Shown: positions 34,601 through 53,300 of the stretch, in pieces
Layout of the letters: every line of letters begins with the position of its first letter
Numbering within the stretch: position 1 is the stretch's first letter
From: Closterium sp. Naga37s-1
Lineage: Eukaryota; Streptophyta; Zygnematophyceae; Desmidiales; Closteriaceae
Direction: 5' to 3'
Assembly: GCA_947471745.1 (NCBI GenBank)
Contig: CANJKZ010000064.1
Span: 922,001-986,000, forward strand
DNA length: 64,000 nt
Program-made: the position numbers and the translations under genes
Notes under the pieces: model-generated
Seen by the model: only the letters and a program-made list of their open reading frames with translations
The model's database searches: none
What the model was told of the DNA's origin: nothing

Positions 34601-36178
34601 ATTGCGCTCAGAGGGCTCATCCCCCTGCACTCGCCGCACAAGGTGCGTGGGGTGTGTGGTGGGGTGATGGGTGGGGTGTGGGGCTTTTGTGGAGGTGCGG
34701 GCCGGTTGCCGTGGGCGTGGGCGTGGGCGTGTGGTGTGCGGTGTGGGTGGGTGTGCGTTGTGTGGTGGTGTGTGGCCTGGTGGTGTTTAGAGTGGCGACT
34801 GGGGAGGAGACCACCGCCAATCGCACGGGCGGCCTGCCCTACATGGAGGCCATTGCGCTCAGAGGGCTCATCCCCCTGCACTCGCCGCACAAGGTGCAGT
34901 GGTGTGGTGTGCAGGCTGTGTGGTGTGGTGTGGTGTGGTGTGGTGTGGTGTGCGGGCTGTGTGGTGTGGTGTGGTGTGGTGTGGTGTGGTGTGGTGTGGT
35001 GTGCGGGCTGTGTGGTGTGGTGTGGTGTGGTGTGGTGTGGTGTGGTGTGCGGGCTGTGTGGTGTGGTGTGCTGTGCTGTGCTGTGCTGTGCTGTGCTGTG
35101 CTGTGCTGTGCTGTGCTGTGCTGTGCTGTGCTGTGCTGTGCTGTGCTGTGCATGGGGTGTGGATCTTTGTGGATGTGGTTTGGCGCAGGGAGAGGGGAGG
35201 GGGTGGGGAGGGGGGGAGGAGGGGAGTTGCGGTGTGGCCATCGCATTGAGGGGCCCCATCCCCCCTGCACTCGCTGCACAAGGTGCACGCCGTGCTGTGC
35301 ACGTGCGATTTCTGCTCATTCCCAAATAACACTTGCGGCAAAGGTGGGGATTATGGGGATGGTGGGGGTTTGGAGGGCTATGGTGGCTCCTCCCCTCCTT
35401 GGTGGATGTGAGGAGATTGGAGTGCAGCCGTGCGGGTTAGCTGCTGCTGTCAGGTTTCAATGCCTTGACTTGTGTGTTATGTTGCAATGCCCAGCTTGCC
35501 ACGCTATATATGAAGGCACACGTACGGCAAACTGAACAACAGCAACTGGTCAAACACACATGCACGCCTCTCATCCCATCTCCCTACCCCTACCGGTTCC
35601 CTCTCTAACCCGCATGTGCGCAGGCGCGGTTGCCACTGTACGATGCAACGTTGGACATAGTGCACACGGTGAACAGCGTCAAGTACCTGCCCATGCTCGA
35701 GTTCGAGGAGATGCTCTTCGAATGGGACCGCGTGCTAAGAGGAGGTCTGTCCTGCTCTTGCTCTTGCTCTTGCTCTTGTGCTGCTCGCTTCCCTGGTGCT
35801 CTGCTGCCAATACAACCCTCCTCTCCCTCTCTCCATCTCACCTCCATCCCCCCCGGGATTCGTCCCACTCCTCTCCCTCCTCTCATTGCTCTCCCCCCCC
35901 CCCCTTTCCCTCCCCCCAAAACTCTTCCCTGCCCCTCCCCACCAGGCGGGCTGCTGTGGCTGGAGATGTTTTACGCGCCCAAGGAGGAGATGCCGGCGTA
36001 CGTGGCGCTGATAGAGCTGCTGGGCTACAGCAAGCGCTACTGGAACTACTCGCCCAAGAACGACGCAGGGGAGAGGGACGGCGAGCACGTGTACCTCAAC
36101 TGCGTGCTTGAAAAGCCCTTCCGCCCCGGCACCCAGCTGCTCGACGGCCCTCCCAAGGAAGACCTCTCCTGGGACTAA
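28273..36178 (+). CDS. Membrane-anchored SAM methyltransferase (At1g29790-like)
   Basis: Ten exons: 28273-28487, 29064-29227, 29885-29952, 30420-30512, 31167-31463, 32255-32425, 33081-33304, 34465-34642, 35624-35744, 35946-36178. Every phase matches; 1764 nt, 587 aa. The short cytosolic N-terminus is basic, followed by one TM helix (about residues 39-54) and an acidic/basic coiled-coil stem (about 72-170). After CRASIADMKRYLNYT and LPRRRCF blocks comes the SAM motif I LDVGGGTGSFAA (about 414-425) and DIVHTVNS. The ending GGLLWLEMFY and the domain order match the plant 'probable methyltransferase At1g29790' family. Its substrate is unknown; Golgi type II topology and a role in wall-polymer methylation are inferred. 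Introns 4, 5, 6, 7 and 8 contain partial copies of neighbouring exon edges; I chose the only copy of each exon that keeps phase and runs complete. Confidence 0.85.
28879..29047 (+). repeat. 15-bp minisatellite in methyltransferase intron 1
   Basis: About eleven units of CTATCCAATGCCCGA with small variants, ending just before the exon 2 acceptor at 29063. Confidence 0.9.
29972..30006 (+). repeat. Poly-C tract
   Basis: 35 consecutive C in methyltransferase intron 3, 20 bp after the donor. Length is likely unreliable in an assembly. Confidence 0.9.
30780..31260 (+). repeat. Exon 5 echo array (3 units)
   Basis: The first 75-95 bp of exon 5, together with about 60 bp of upstream intron and the acceptor ATGAGCAG, occur three times: exon-like starts at 30840, 31007 and 31167. 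Only the last runs into the full exon. The first two break off at palindromic spacers (30933-30955 and 31096-31115). Confidence 0.9.
31490..31695 (+). repeat. (TG)n microsatellite
   Basis: About 200 bp of TG repeats interspersed with GCGTGC and CACGTGTG units in methyltransferase intron 5. Confidence 0.95.
31920..32330 (+). repeat. Exon 6 echo array (3 units)
   Basis: Acceptor plus first ~65 bp of exon 6 occur at 31945, 32087 and 32255. Units are 142 and 168 bp; the difference is largely an (ACAACC)n run. Copies 1 and 2 end in a shared CCGTGTCG-TGCTGGTG tail absent from the true exon. Confidence 0.9.
32810..33170 (+). repeat. Exon 7 5'-edge echo (2 copies)
   Basis: The acceptor and first ~85 bp of exon 7 occur at 32822 and 33081. 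The first copy diverges after HQC-W and soon meets a stop; the second continues into the complete exon. Confidence 0.9.
33245..33780 (+). repeat. Exon 7 3'-edge echo (4 copies)
   Basis: The last ~55 bp of exon 7 (encoding RGSITMAAVIAMKPGSL) with its GTGGG donor occur four times: ending at 33304 (true exon), then about 33402-33461, 33544-33596 and 33717-33774. The last copy has a damaged donor (CTCGGGTGGG). Confidence 0.9.
34205..35285 (+). repeat. Exon 8 echoes on both sides
   Basis: A 5'-edge copy (about 34205-34326, SAM motif I included) precedes true exon 8 (34465-34642). Two 3'-edge copies follow (34800-34891 and a shorter 35235-35282), each ending in CACAAG|GTGC. Between the latter lie (TGTGG)n and (TGCTG)n arrays. 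Confidence 0.9.
34905..35152 (+). repeat. Pentanucleotide arrays (TGTGG)n and (TGCTG)n
   Basis: Intron 8 of the methyltransferase gene: TGTGG units broken by GTGCGGGC at 34905-35070, then a clean TGCTG array to about 35150. Confidence 0.95.
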
Positions 36179-44795
<8,617 letters not shown>

Positions 44796-45168
44796 GCGCG
44801 GGTGCGGTCAGAGTGGGCGGAAAAGGGAAGGTTGATGACAGATGGCAGGCGGGATGGCAAGATGGCGGGGTGAAGGGGAACAGACAGGGCGGCGGGGAGG
44901 GTAGATGCGCACGCCAGGCCAAACCACGGAGAGAATTAGAAGGATAGAATGAGCAGAACAAGAGGGACGAGGGGAACGAGAGGGACGAGCGAGACGCTTC
45001 GTAGGACGGAAATGCACATGGATATTTCAAAGGCTTGACGTCGCGGCGAGCTGATGAAGCTACTAAATGCATGACGCGCGACGAGCGCCGCCAGCGCCGG
45101 TTGTGACGAGGGCGGGAGGTGAACGGTGGCGACGCAAGAGGTACTAATTCTCGATCAGCGGAAACCAT

Positions 45169-46990
45169 CTGGCCTACGTCATGGAATAGGACTCGTTGAG
45201 TAAGGCGCCGGATTTAACTAGATAGAGCTGCAGGGACTTGGGAGCTTCGGTAAACGTTGGCTCGCGATGGGAACAATGGCAGATGGGAGCAACGGATGTG
45301 ATGGTTTTGCGTGGTGGATGCAATGCAGGGTGACTGCGAAGGGCAATAACCTGATGCCATGGACGACGAGTCGAGCCGCGAAAGGCGGCAATCAAGGCCC
45401 TGATCCCGCCACCGCCTTGTGCTCGCGCCGACACCCTAAGCCTCCGAAGTCACCTCCTATCATGGCGCGGGTACTGCGACGATTACGCTGGCGACAAAGC
45501 AGCGATTTTGCCAAAAGGTTAGATTCGATTAGTCGCTCAAGAGGACGGATGCTACCATCTCCTGACCTTTCCTGCATTGGTGTTAGCAAAGCAAGACGGG
45601 GGTCTGGCAAGAAATCAAGCATACGCTATGACAGGGTGTGCTGTAACGCCATGCAAGGAACTGCTGTGCATCTCATCATGAAGCCCAGATTAGTCGAAAC
45701 AAGCCTGATGAAGTTCGAATCCAACCATATTCGGAGACTTCAGACAGGATTTACCCGTTCGAATTCAATCAAATTCACAGATTCAGTTTACCCGTTGGGA
45801 ATCCGGGTTTTGGTAACATTTCAGACAGAATTCGGGTTTTCAAAAGCTGAACCAGGACTTCGCTTTGCCACCTCGGATCATATCGTCCAGGCTTACACAG
45901 CAAAATGGCCAACTTTCAGACGTTGAGATGTATTTGTGTTTGCACACGTTGGTTCCTTTTAACAAAACGCTGGTGAGTTAGGGAAACTTCTGAGCCACAG
46001 AATTTGAGCAGAATTGCGTTGGAGCAGTGCTCGGCACATGGGACGGGACACAAGATGGGGGCAGAGGACCCAAGACGAGGGACCAAACAAGAGTACTTGT
46101 GCTGTACTAAATTGGAACACGTGGTCGTGTTTAGGTTCCGAGTTCAGTGCAAACAGATTAAACTCCCGCGGCAATTTGAAAATTCAAATTGACCGAAAGG
46201 AGTGGTGTGGTTGGGGTTGCGCCGCCACCTTGGCGGGGAAGGCTGATTGTTGGGGGTGCTGCTGGCTCATCCTCACCCACCCGCCTTCCCCCAACATCTC
46301 CCCCTCCCCGCCCCCCCTTCCCCCTCCCTCTCATCTTCCCCCACAAAGCCTACTGTACCGTGCCGATCTGTCCGTGAGTTGGCTCCAGCTTCGTCATCGG
46401 TCCTGCTCGTGCTCTGTGCCAGCTTTGTTGGTCCGGAAAAGTCGTGGATTTCGAGCCAACACTGATTGTGGCGCAAGCGGAAACCAATAAAAACAAAAAC
46501 GATATTTTGCATTGGATGTGTGGCACCACAGGATATGTATTTCATCTGCACCACAGGCAGGTCTTCATATTGGTTTTGAGACATGTCAATGTATTAGCCT
46601 TGTCAGGCACTGGAGCCCTCAAAATCAGCATAGGGATTATGGAAGGTCATTCCAACAGTGAGAAATCACTGAGTTCTTATACAGGAGGAAGATACAAACT
46701 TTGTCCAACGTATCAATGGCGGATCCCAACGCGTTTGAAGCATCAGCTCCTGCACCTGTGGGCGGGTATGACGCGACGTGTTTGACTGCCACTACTGGTA
46801 CTTATTTTCAAGTGAACCCGTTCGCAAGGCCTGCTTCTCACCTCTGCAGTGTGCAGGCAGCAACACAGCGCACTGTGCCGTATTATGTCATTGCATTTCG
46901 ACTAGTACAATCACATGCCACCGTGTGACGCATAAAACCGCACTACATGCAGCCTCACATCACACAACAACTCCGCACCAAAACCAACCG
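45169..46990. other. Intergenic, no supported gene
   Basis: Promoter side of the kinase gene and downstream of Nup88. A 219-codon plus-strand frame (45267-45926) and a short frame beginning MADPNAFEAS (46714) have no recognised domain, no supporting splice pattern and unremarkable context. Near 45715-45790 are degenerate TTCGAATTC/AATTCACAG repeats. Confidence 0.5.
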
Positions 46991-46993
46991 CAC

Positions 46994-47300
46994 AGCACCG
47001 CTCCCATCACACAGCACCACCAGTGCAGTGCAGCCCTTGCATGTCGAGTCTAAGCAGCTCCGCATCCACCTCCCGCACCATGTCCGCCAGCTGCTGCACC
47101 ATGTCACTCAGCTGCCCCAGCGTCTACTTTTGAGGCGCCTCAAAAACAGAACCGCACAGCACCGCTCCCATCACACGGCACCACCGTTGCAGTGCAGCCC
47201 TTGCATGTCTAGTCTAAGCAGCTCCGCATCCACCTCCCGCACCATGTCCGCCAGCTGCTGCACCGTGTCACTCAGCTGCCCCAGCGCCCGCCGCACCCTC
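46994..47300 (-). repeat. Nup88 last-exon tandem duplication
   Basis: About 130 bp covering the last coding ~100 bp, stop and 3' UTR start of Nup88 are present twice (46994-47126 and 47152-47285), separated by the palindromic spacer at 47127-47146. Nearly identical. Confidence 0.92.
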
Positions 47301-50300
47301 ACTGCCTGATGCCCGTCCAGGCCTCGCCGCTGCGGAGACACAGCAACCTTAGCAGCAGCAGTACCAGGGACAGCAGCGGTGCCAGTTGCAGCAGCACCAG
47401 CAGCAGTGGCTCCATCCGAGGGTTCGCGGCCATTGCTGTACGGATCGGGTTTAGCAGGGCTTTGCTTGTCGCTGCTCGTGCTGCTGCTGGTGCTGCTGTC
47501 CGCTTCAGCTATGTGCTCCCAGCGCGACTGCAGGTGGGCGGCAGAGTCTAGCAGCAGCGGCAGCTCGTGATGCTGCAACGCGTCTGCAGTGCACACGAAT
47601 ACGGGGGGATGAGGTGGGTGGGGGAGGGGCGGAAGGGTGGATGGGGCGATGGGTGGATGGGCGGATATGGATATTATGGAGGATGACAGGTGCCAGGTGC
47701 AAGGAGCGACTTCAAGAAAATGAGCAAAGAATCGGCGGGGCAAAGAATGAGCAGGGAGCACTGAGGCGGGCGGAGGAGAAAGGCAGGTGTGCGCACGTGC
47801 ACGTGCGCATCATCAGTCTGTGGGAGGATTACGGTAAGTGAGGCATGGAGGATACATGGACCAACCACATGTCACATGCGCGAGGGGGGGGGGGGGGGGG
47901 GGGGGAGTGAGCAACAGAACCCCACCCCACCCTAAACTGTGACTTAACAGCCCGACAACAACTCCCCTCCCCTCAAACTCCCCCACAACTCACCCAATTC
48001 CCCTTTGAGCTGGCGCTCAGCGACAGAGAGCGTGTGCCGGCCCCACCCAGCCCTGGCGCGGGCCTTCTCAACGCGGTGCATGAGGCGCTGGTTGATGCGC
48101 AGGCGCTCCTGGACGCGTGCTGCCAGCCCCGTACACACGTCCCCCTCCACCTCTGCTATGCGCTGCAGCCGCTCTGCCCGCGCCCTCTGCTGCTCCACCT
48201 GCTGCTGCACCCACTGCTCGTGCGCCCGCACCTCCACATACGCCTGTAAAGGGGGGGAGAAGGGCGGAAGGCGAAAGTGGGGGCAATTTTTTGCCGACTC
48301 AAAATGGAGTTTCGAGAAAACGGGAATGGAGAAGGGGAAGATGTGGGTGTGGGGGGGAGAGTGTCTGGGAGAGATATGCAGAAAGCAGAGACAGGATCCG
48401 TACGTGTGATTGCATCGTGCCAGGGAATGTAGTCGGGAGTCGGGGGACGTAATGAAGGAGATAACTGGAATGCGAAGCGAACAGAGACGGTTTTTTAGGC
48501 GCCTCAACCGAGCACATACGGCATGAGCGTAGGCGACATGAGATGCATGCAGCGCCTTGGCACACGAGTGCAGCATGGCCTTTCCCTCCATGGATGATGC
48601 TTGTGCCTTGCGCACCGCTGCTGGCACCTGCTGTAGCACCTGTATGTGCCCCATACCATGCCATGTGATGTCATGTGATGTCATGTCATGCCATGTGATG
48701 CCATGTCATGCCATTCCACGCCCATGTCATGCCATGCCACGCACATGCATGTGACATGCGGCACATGCACATGTACACACGTGCGTGAACCCATGTCCGT
48801 CCATGCACATCCATGAAGCAGGCATGCACATTAATCGGGAATGGGCAAAGCAAACAGTGATACAGGATGTACACAAAGGGAACGAGGGGACAGAGAGGAG
48901 AAGGGAGTTCAAAAGACAGTGGCAGTGAAAGAAAGAATGAAAGAGAAAAAAATGAAAAGAAAGCAATGCGGGAGCGCACGCGTGCAAGCGAGCGGCGCGC
49001 ACTCACACAAAATCCCTCACCCTCCCCGCCCCACCCCATCCACACCCTCATACCATCCCTCACCCTCACCCTCATTGTCTGAGCACATTTCCCTCCTCTC
49101 CTCTAACTGTTCTTCCAGCTCTCGCATGGACACAAGACCCTCCCCCGCCTCCCCCCCCCCCACCGTTTCCACCCACTCCTCACCTGCGAGGCAGAGGTAG
49201 TGGGACCTCGCAGCACCCTCTCACTCACTCCCCGCCCTGCCATCTCCTCCTCTTCCTCCACACTCCTCCCCTCGCCTTCCTCCTCCTCCTCCCCAGCTCC
49301 ATCCACTCCTTCCACCAGGGCTATCCCCGGCCGCCGCACTCTCAGCACAGCACACCCCCCTCGTGCGTCCACTGTCACCACCACTCGCTCCTCCCCACCC
49401 CCGCCCCTCTCTGCTGCTCCGGTGTGCCCCCTACTGCTGCGTGATAGCACTGCTAGGCCGATACAGGGAACACCAGCAGCAGGTGTGGCAGGAGAAGCAG
49501 CAGGAGGCGAAGAGGCGGAGGAGGAGGGAAGAGAAGAGGAGGGACGGGAAGAGGAGAAGTGGGAAGAGGACGACAACGAGGAGGCAGAGGTGGAAGAAGA
49601 AGAGGAGGAGGAGGAAGAGGAAGAGTAGATGCTGTAGACTTCAACAGAGGGGAGGGCCTTGTGGCGGGCGGAGAGAGCGTCGTGGTGGTCTGAGAAGGGC
49701 AGCCAGCGCAGCAGCACGGCATCCACGCCCCATGCATGCGCACACAGCACAAAGTCAGGCACGCGCGCATCCACATGCAGGTCAATGCGCGGCAGATGCA
49801 ACGGCGATGAGCGTTGTCCTGCTCCTGCTCCTGCTCCTGCTCCTCCAGCTGCTGCTGCTGAGAGCCGTGATTTGGACGGGTGTGATTTGGACGATGGTGG
49901 AGGTGCTTTGGATGCGGAGGGGTGTGGGGAAGAGGGCAGTGAGAGGTCGACACGGCCGAAGAGCAGCAGCGGGGGAGGACGGCCCGCCCACACCACAGCA
50001 CCGTCTGTCCCTCCCTCCCCTGCACTATCACCAGCACCAGCAGCACCAGCAGCACCCGGGGACGGCACGGGCAGCGGTTGTGAGCGGGCGGTCATGGCAA
50101 CCGATTGCAGCGTGGCGTGACGGGAAGAGAAGACAAGAGAGGGCGCGCGGGCAGTGTCCCACATGGGGTGCACCTCGTCCGCCATGACCAGCACGCGCAC
50201 TGTGCCGCCCCTCTCCCCCACCAGCAGCACACTGTCCTGCCCCACCACTGTTAACGCCACGCAGCAGGGCAGCGATGGCGGCGGGAGGGAGGCGGAGGAG

Positions 50301-53300
50301 GGGGAGGGGGAAGTGGAGGGGTGGCGGGGCGAGGAAGAGGGGGAGGAGAGGGAAGGATCGTCTCCGGTTATGGTGGGGAAGGGGCCCTGGTGAGTGGGGG
50401 GGTGGAAGAGGGGTTAGGGTGGGGAGGGGTGGTGGGGAAGGATTGGGAAGACATGAGAAGGGAGGGCGCGCGGGCAGTGTCCCGCCCCTCTCCCCCACCA
50501 GCAGCACGCTGTCCTGCCCCACCACTGTTAGCGCCACGCAGCAGGGGAGCGACGGGGGAGATGGAGGGGGGGAAGAGGCGGAGGAGGGATGGGTCGTCTC
50601 CGGTTATGGTGGGAAAGGGGCCCTGGTGGGTGGGGCGGAGGGGGGTTGAGGGAGGCGAGGCAAGGGGAGGGAGGGGCGGGAGAGCAAGAGGGGTCAGAGG
50701 TGGGAGAGGCGGATGGCGGGTGCAGGGTGGAAGTGCAGGGTGCGGGTGGAGGGTGCGGGTAAAGGGTGAGGGTGGAGCGTGGGGGTGAAGGGTAGGGGCA
50801 AAGGTTGAGGGTGGAGGGTGGGGGTGGAGGGTGGAACGGAATAGCAGAGCAGAGCAGGGCAGAGCAGAGTAATCACGAGAAATGAAGAGCACACCCCACC
50901 CCACCAACCTGCAGTACAAGTGATGAGCTCCCAATGGCGTAGCGAGCAGATTTCACGAGCCCAGGTCCTTCACCCCCACCCTCCCCTGCATGCTCCCTCT
51001 CCTGCCCCGCCCCCAGCATCATCAGCCGAGAGCCAGCAGCGGCATCCGGGGAGGGGGAGGAGTGTTGCAAGTGTGCACGGTGTGGAGGGGTTCGGGGTTG
51101 TGGGAAGGAGTGGGAGAGCCAGGAGGAGGCGAGGAGCGCGTGTGTGCGCGCAGGGGCGGAGAGGGAGCAGCAGTCCGCGTCCGCCCTTAGCTCTGCAATG
51201 GCTTTCGCAGACACCCACCTGGTGAGAGAGGTGTGGCGGATAGGGAGAGAAGGGGGAGGGGGTGGGAGGGGAGGGAGCCAGGTATGGAAGGAGGGAGGGA
51301 GGAGGGAAGGGAGGGACGGATGGATGGAAGGAGGTAGCAGCAATTAGCAGTCTGTAAATCCCTTGGCATACACCCACCTGGTGAGAGAGGTGTTGAGGAT
51401 AGTGGGAGGGCGGGGGTGGGATGGGAGGGGAGGGGGGGAAGGGATGGAAGGAGGGAGGGAGGGAGGGATGGAAGGAGCGAGGGATGGATTGAGGGATGGA
51501 AGGAGGGATGGATTGAGGGATGGATGGAGGGAGGGATACATGGATGTAGAAGCAATCAGCAGTCTGCGTTTGCAAATGCCTTGGTATACACCCACCTGAT
51601 AAGAGAGGTGTTGAGGATACGGAAAAAGGGAGCGGGAGGGTGGGGACGGAGGGAGGGACTGGGGGAGGGCATGTGCAATAGAAGGGCGAGAGGGCGAGAG
51701 GGAAGGAGGGTAGATGATACCGAGTGGCAGGAGGAGAAAGGAGGTTGGTGCTTGCAAGTGCGCGGCAGAGAGGTGCAGGTGGAGGGTGCGCTTACGAGTT
51801 GAAGGGAAGCAGAGGGCAGAGCGCGTATATGGATCCGTCCTGAAAGCAGAAGAAGACCTGGAAGAGGGGTGTATTGGAAAGAGGGGTTCATTCATGGGAA
51901 GGGGTGCACGGGGGTGGGTGCATGTGGAAGAGGGCATGGGGGGGAGGGCATGGGGGGGAGGGCATGGGGGGGAGGGCATGGGGGGGTTGCATGGGTGCGG
52001 TGCGGGTGCATTGGTGGGGAGAGAAGCTATTGCGGGCATGGCTTGGGAATGCTGCATTGGAATTGAGGAGCAAGGCAAGAGGGCAAGAGAAATGCAAAAC
52101 ATGTGAGGGAGGGGACACGGAAGAGAGTAGGCCAAAGGTGTGGGAGGGGGGTTGGGCAATTTGTGAACGTGTGAGGCCAGACATGTGGGCCTTTTGAGGT
52201 GCCTCAAACGAACGTGTGAGGCCATAGCTTGGAGCTGCCACTGGGGCTTGCTTCCACTGCTGCCATCCCCCCCACCCATGCCACATCGTCCGCACCCCAC
52301 CCACTGCTGCCATTCCCCCACCACCCCACCACCCCACCATCCCACCACCCCACCACCCCACCACCCCACCACCCCACCACCGCACCACCGCACCACCCCA
52401 CCACCTCACCACCCCACCACCGCATCATCCCAGCATCCCGGCACCATGGCAGCACGCAGCAGCAGTGCATGGAAGCGAGTGAATGACTCACAGAGAAGCG
52501 CTCCCAGATGTGGTCACCGCCAAAGGCAAACCCCACGCACGCACCGGGCGACCCCGCCCCCGCACTCCCTGCGCCTGCCGCTGCACCAGCTGACGTGGCA
52601 GCTGACGTGGCGGGCTGCAGCACGTACTCCTGCTCCACTGCTGCCGTGGCTGATGCGCGCTGCTGTGGGGCGGTGGCTGCAGAGTGGGCGGCTGCTGAGA
52701 TGTCGTACAGCCTGGCAGGGCGGGGCAGCACGGCAGGTAGTTAATCGGGCAGACAGGTAGGCATGGGGGTTGCATGAGGGTATGAGACGAATGGCCATGG
52801 TATATGGCATGGTGCATGGCATGGTGGATGAAGGCAGGAAGGAAGGAGGAAAGGAAGGTTGGAAGAGGGGAAGCAGGGGTGGAAGGGTGGGAGTCAGGGA
52901 GACCCGAAATGGGGAGCGCGGGGTGGAGAGATGGAGAGGTGGAAGGGGAGAAGGGTGGAGGGGTGGAGGGGTGGAGGGGAGGAGGGGTGGAGAGATGGAG
53001 AGGTGGAAGGGGAGAGGGGTGGAGGGGTGGAGGGGTGGAGGGGAGGAGGGGTGGAGAGATGGAGAGGTGGAAGGGTGGAGGGGTGGAGGGGAGGAGGGGT
53101 GGAGAGATGGAGAGGTGGAAGGGGAGAGGGGTGGAGGGGTGGAGGGGTGGAGGGGAGGAGGGGTGGAGAGATGGAGAGGTGGAAGGGTGGAGGGGTGGAG
53201 GGGTGGAGGGGAGGAGGGGTGGAGAGATGGAGAGGTGGAAGGGGAGAGGGGTGGAGGGGTGGAGGGGTGGAGGGGAGGAGGGGTGGAGGGGTGGAGGGGA

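Noticed and set aside
34588-35341. His/Thr/Ser-rich frames, both strands
   Set aside because: Translation of pentanucleotide repeats in methyltransferase intron 8.
45267-45926. 219-codon plus-strand frame between kinase and Nup88
   Set aside because: No recognisable motif, no splice pattern or promoter; composition like the surrounding intergenic DNA.
46714-46928. Short frame beginning MADPNAFEAS
   Set aside because: Protein-like start but only about 70 codons, no partner exon found and no known family.
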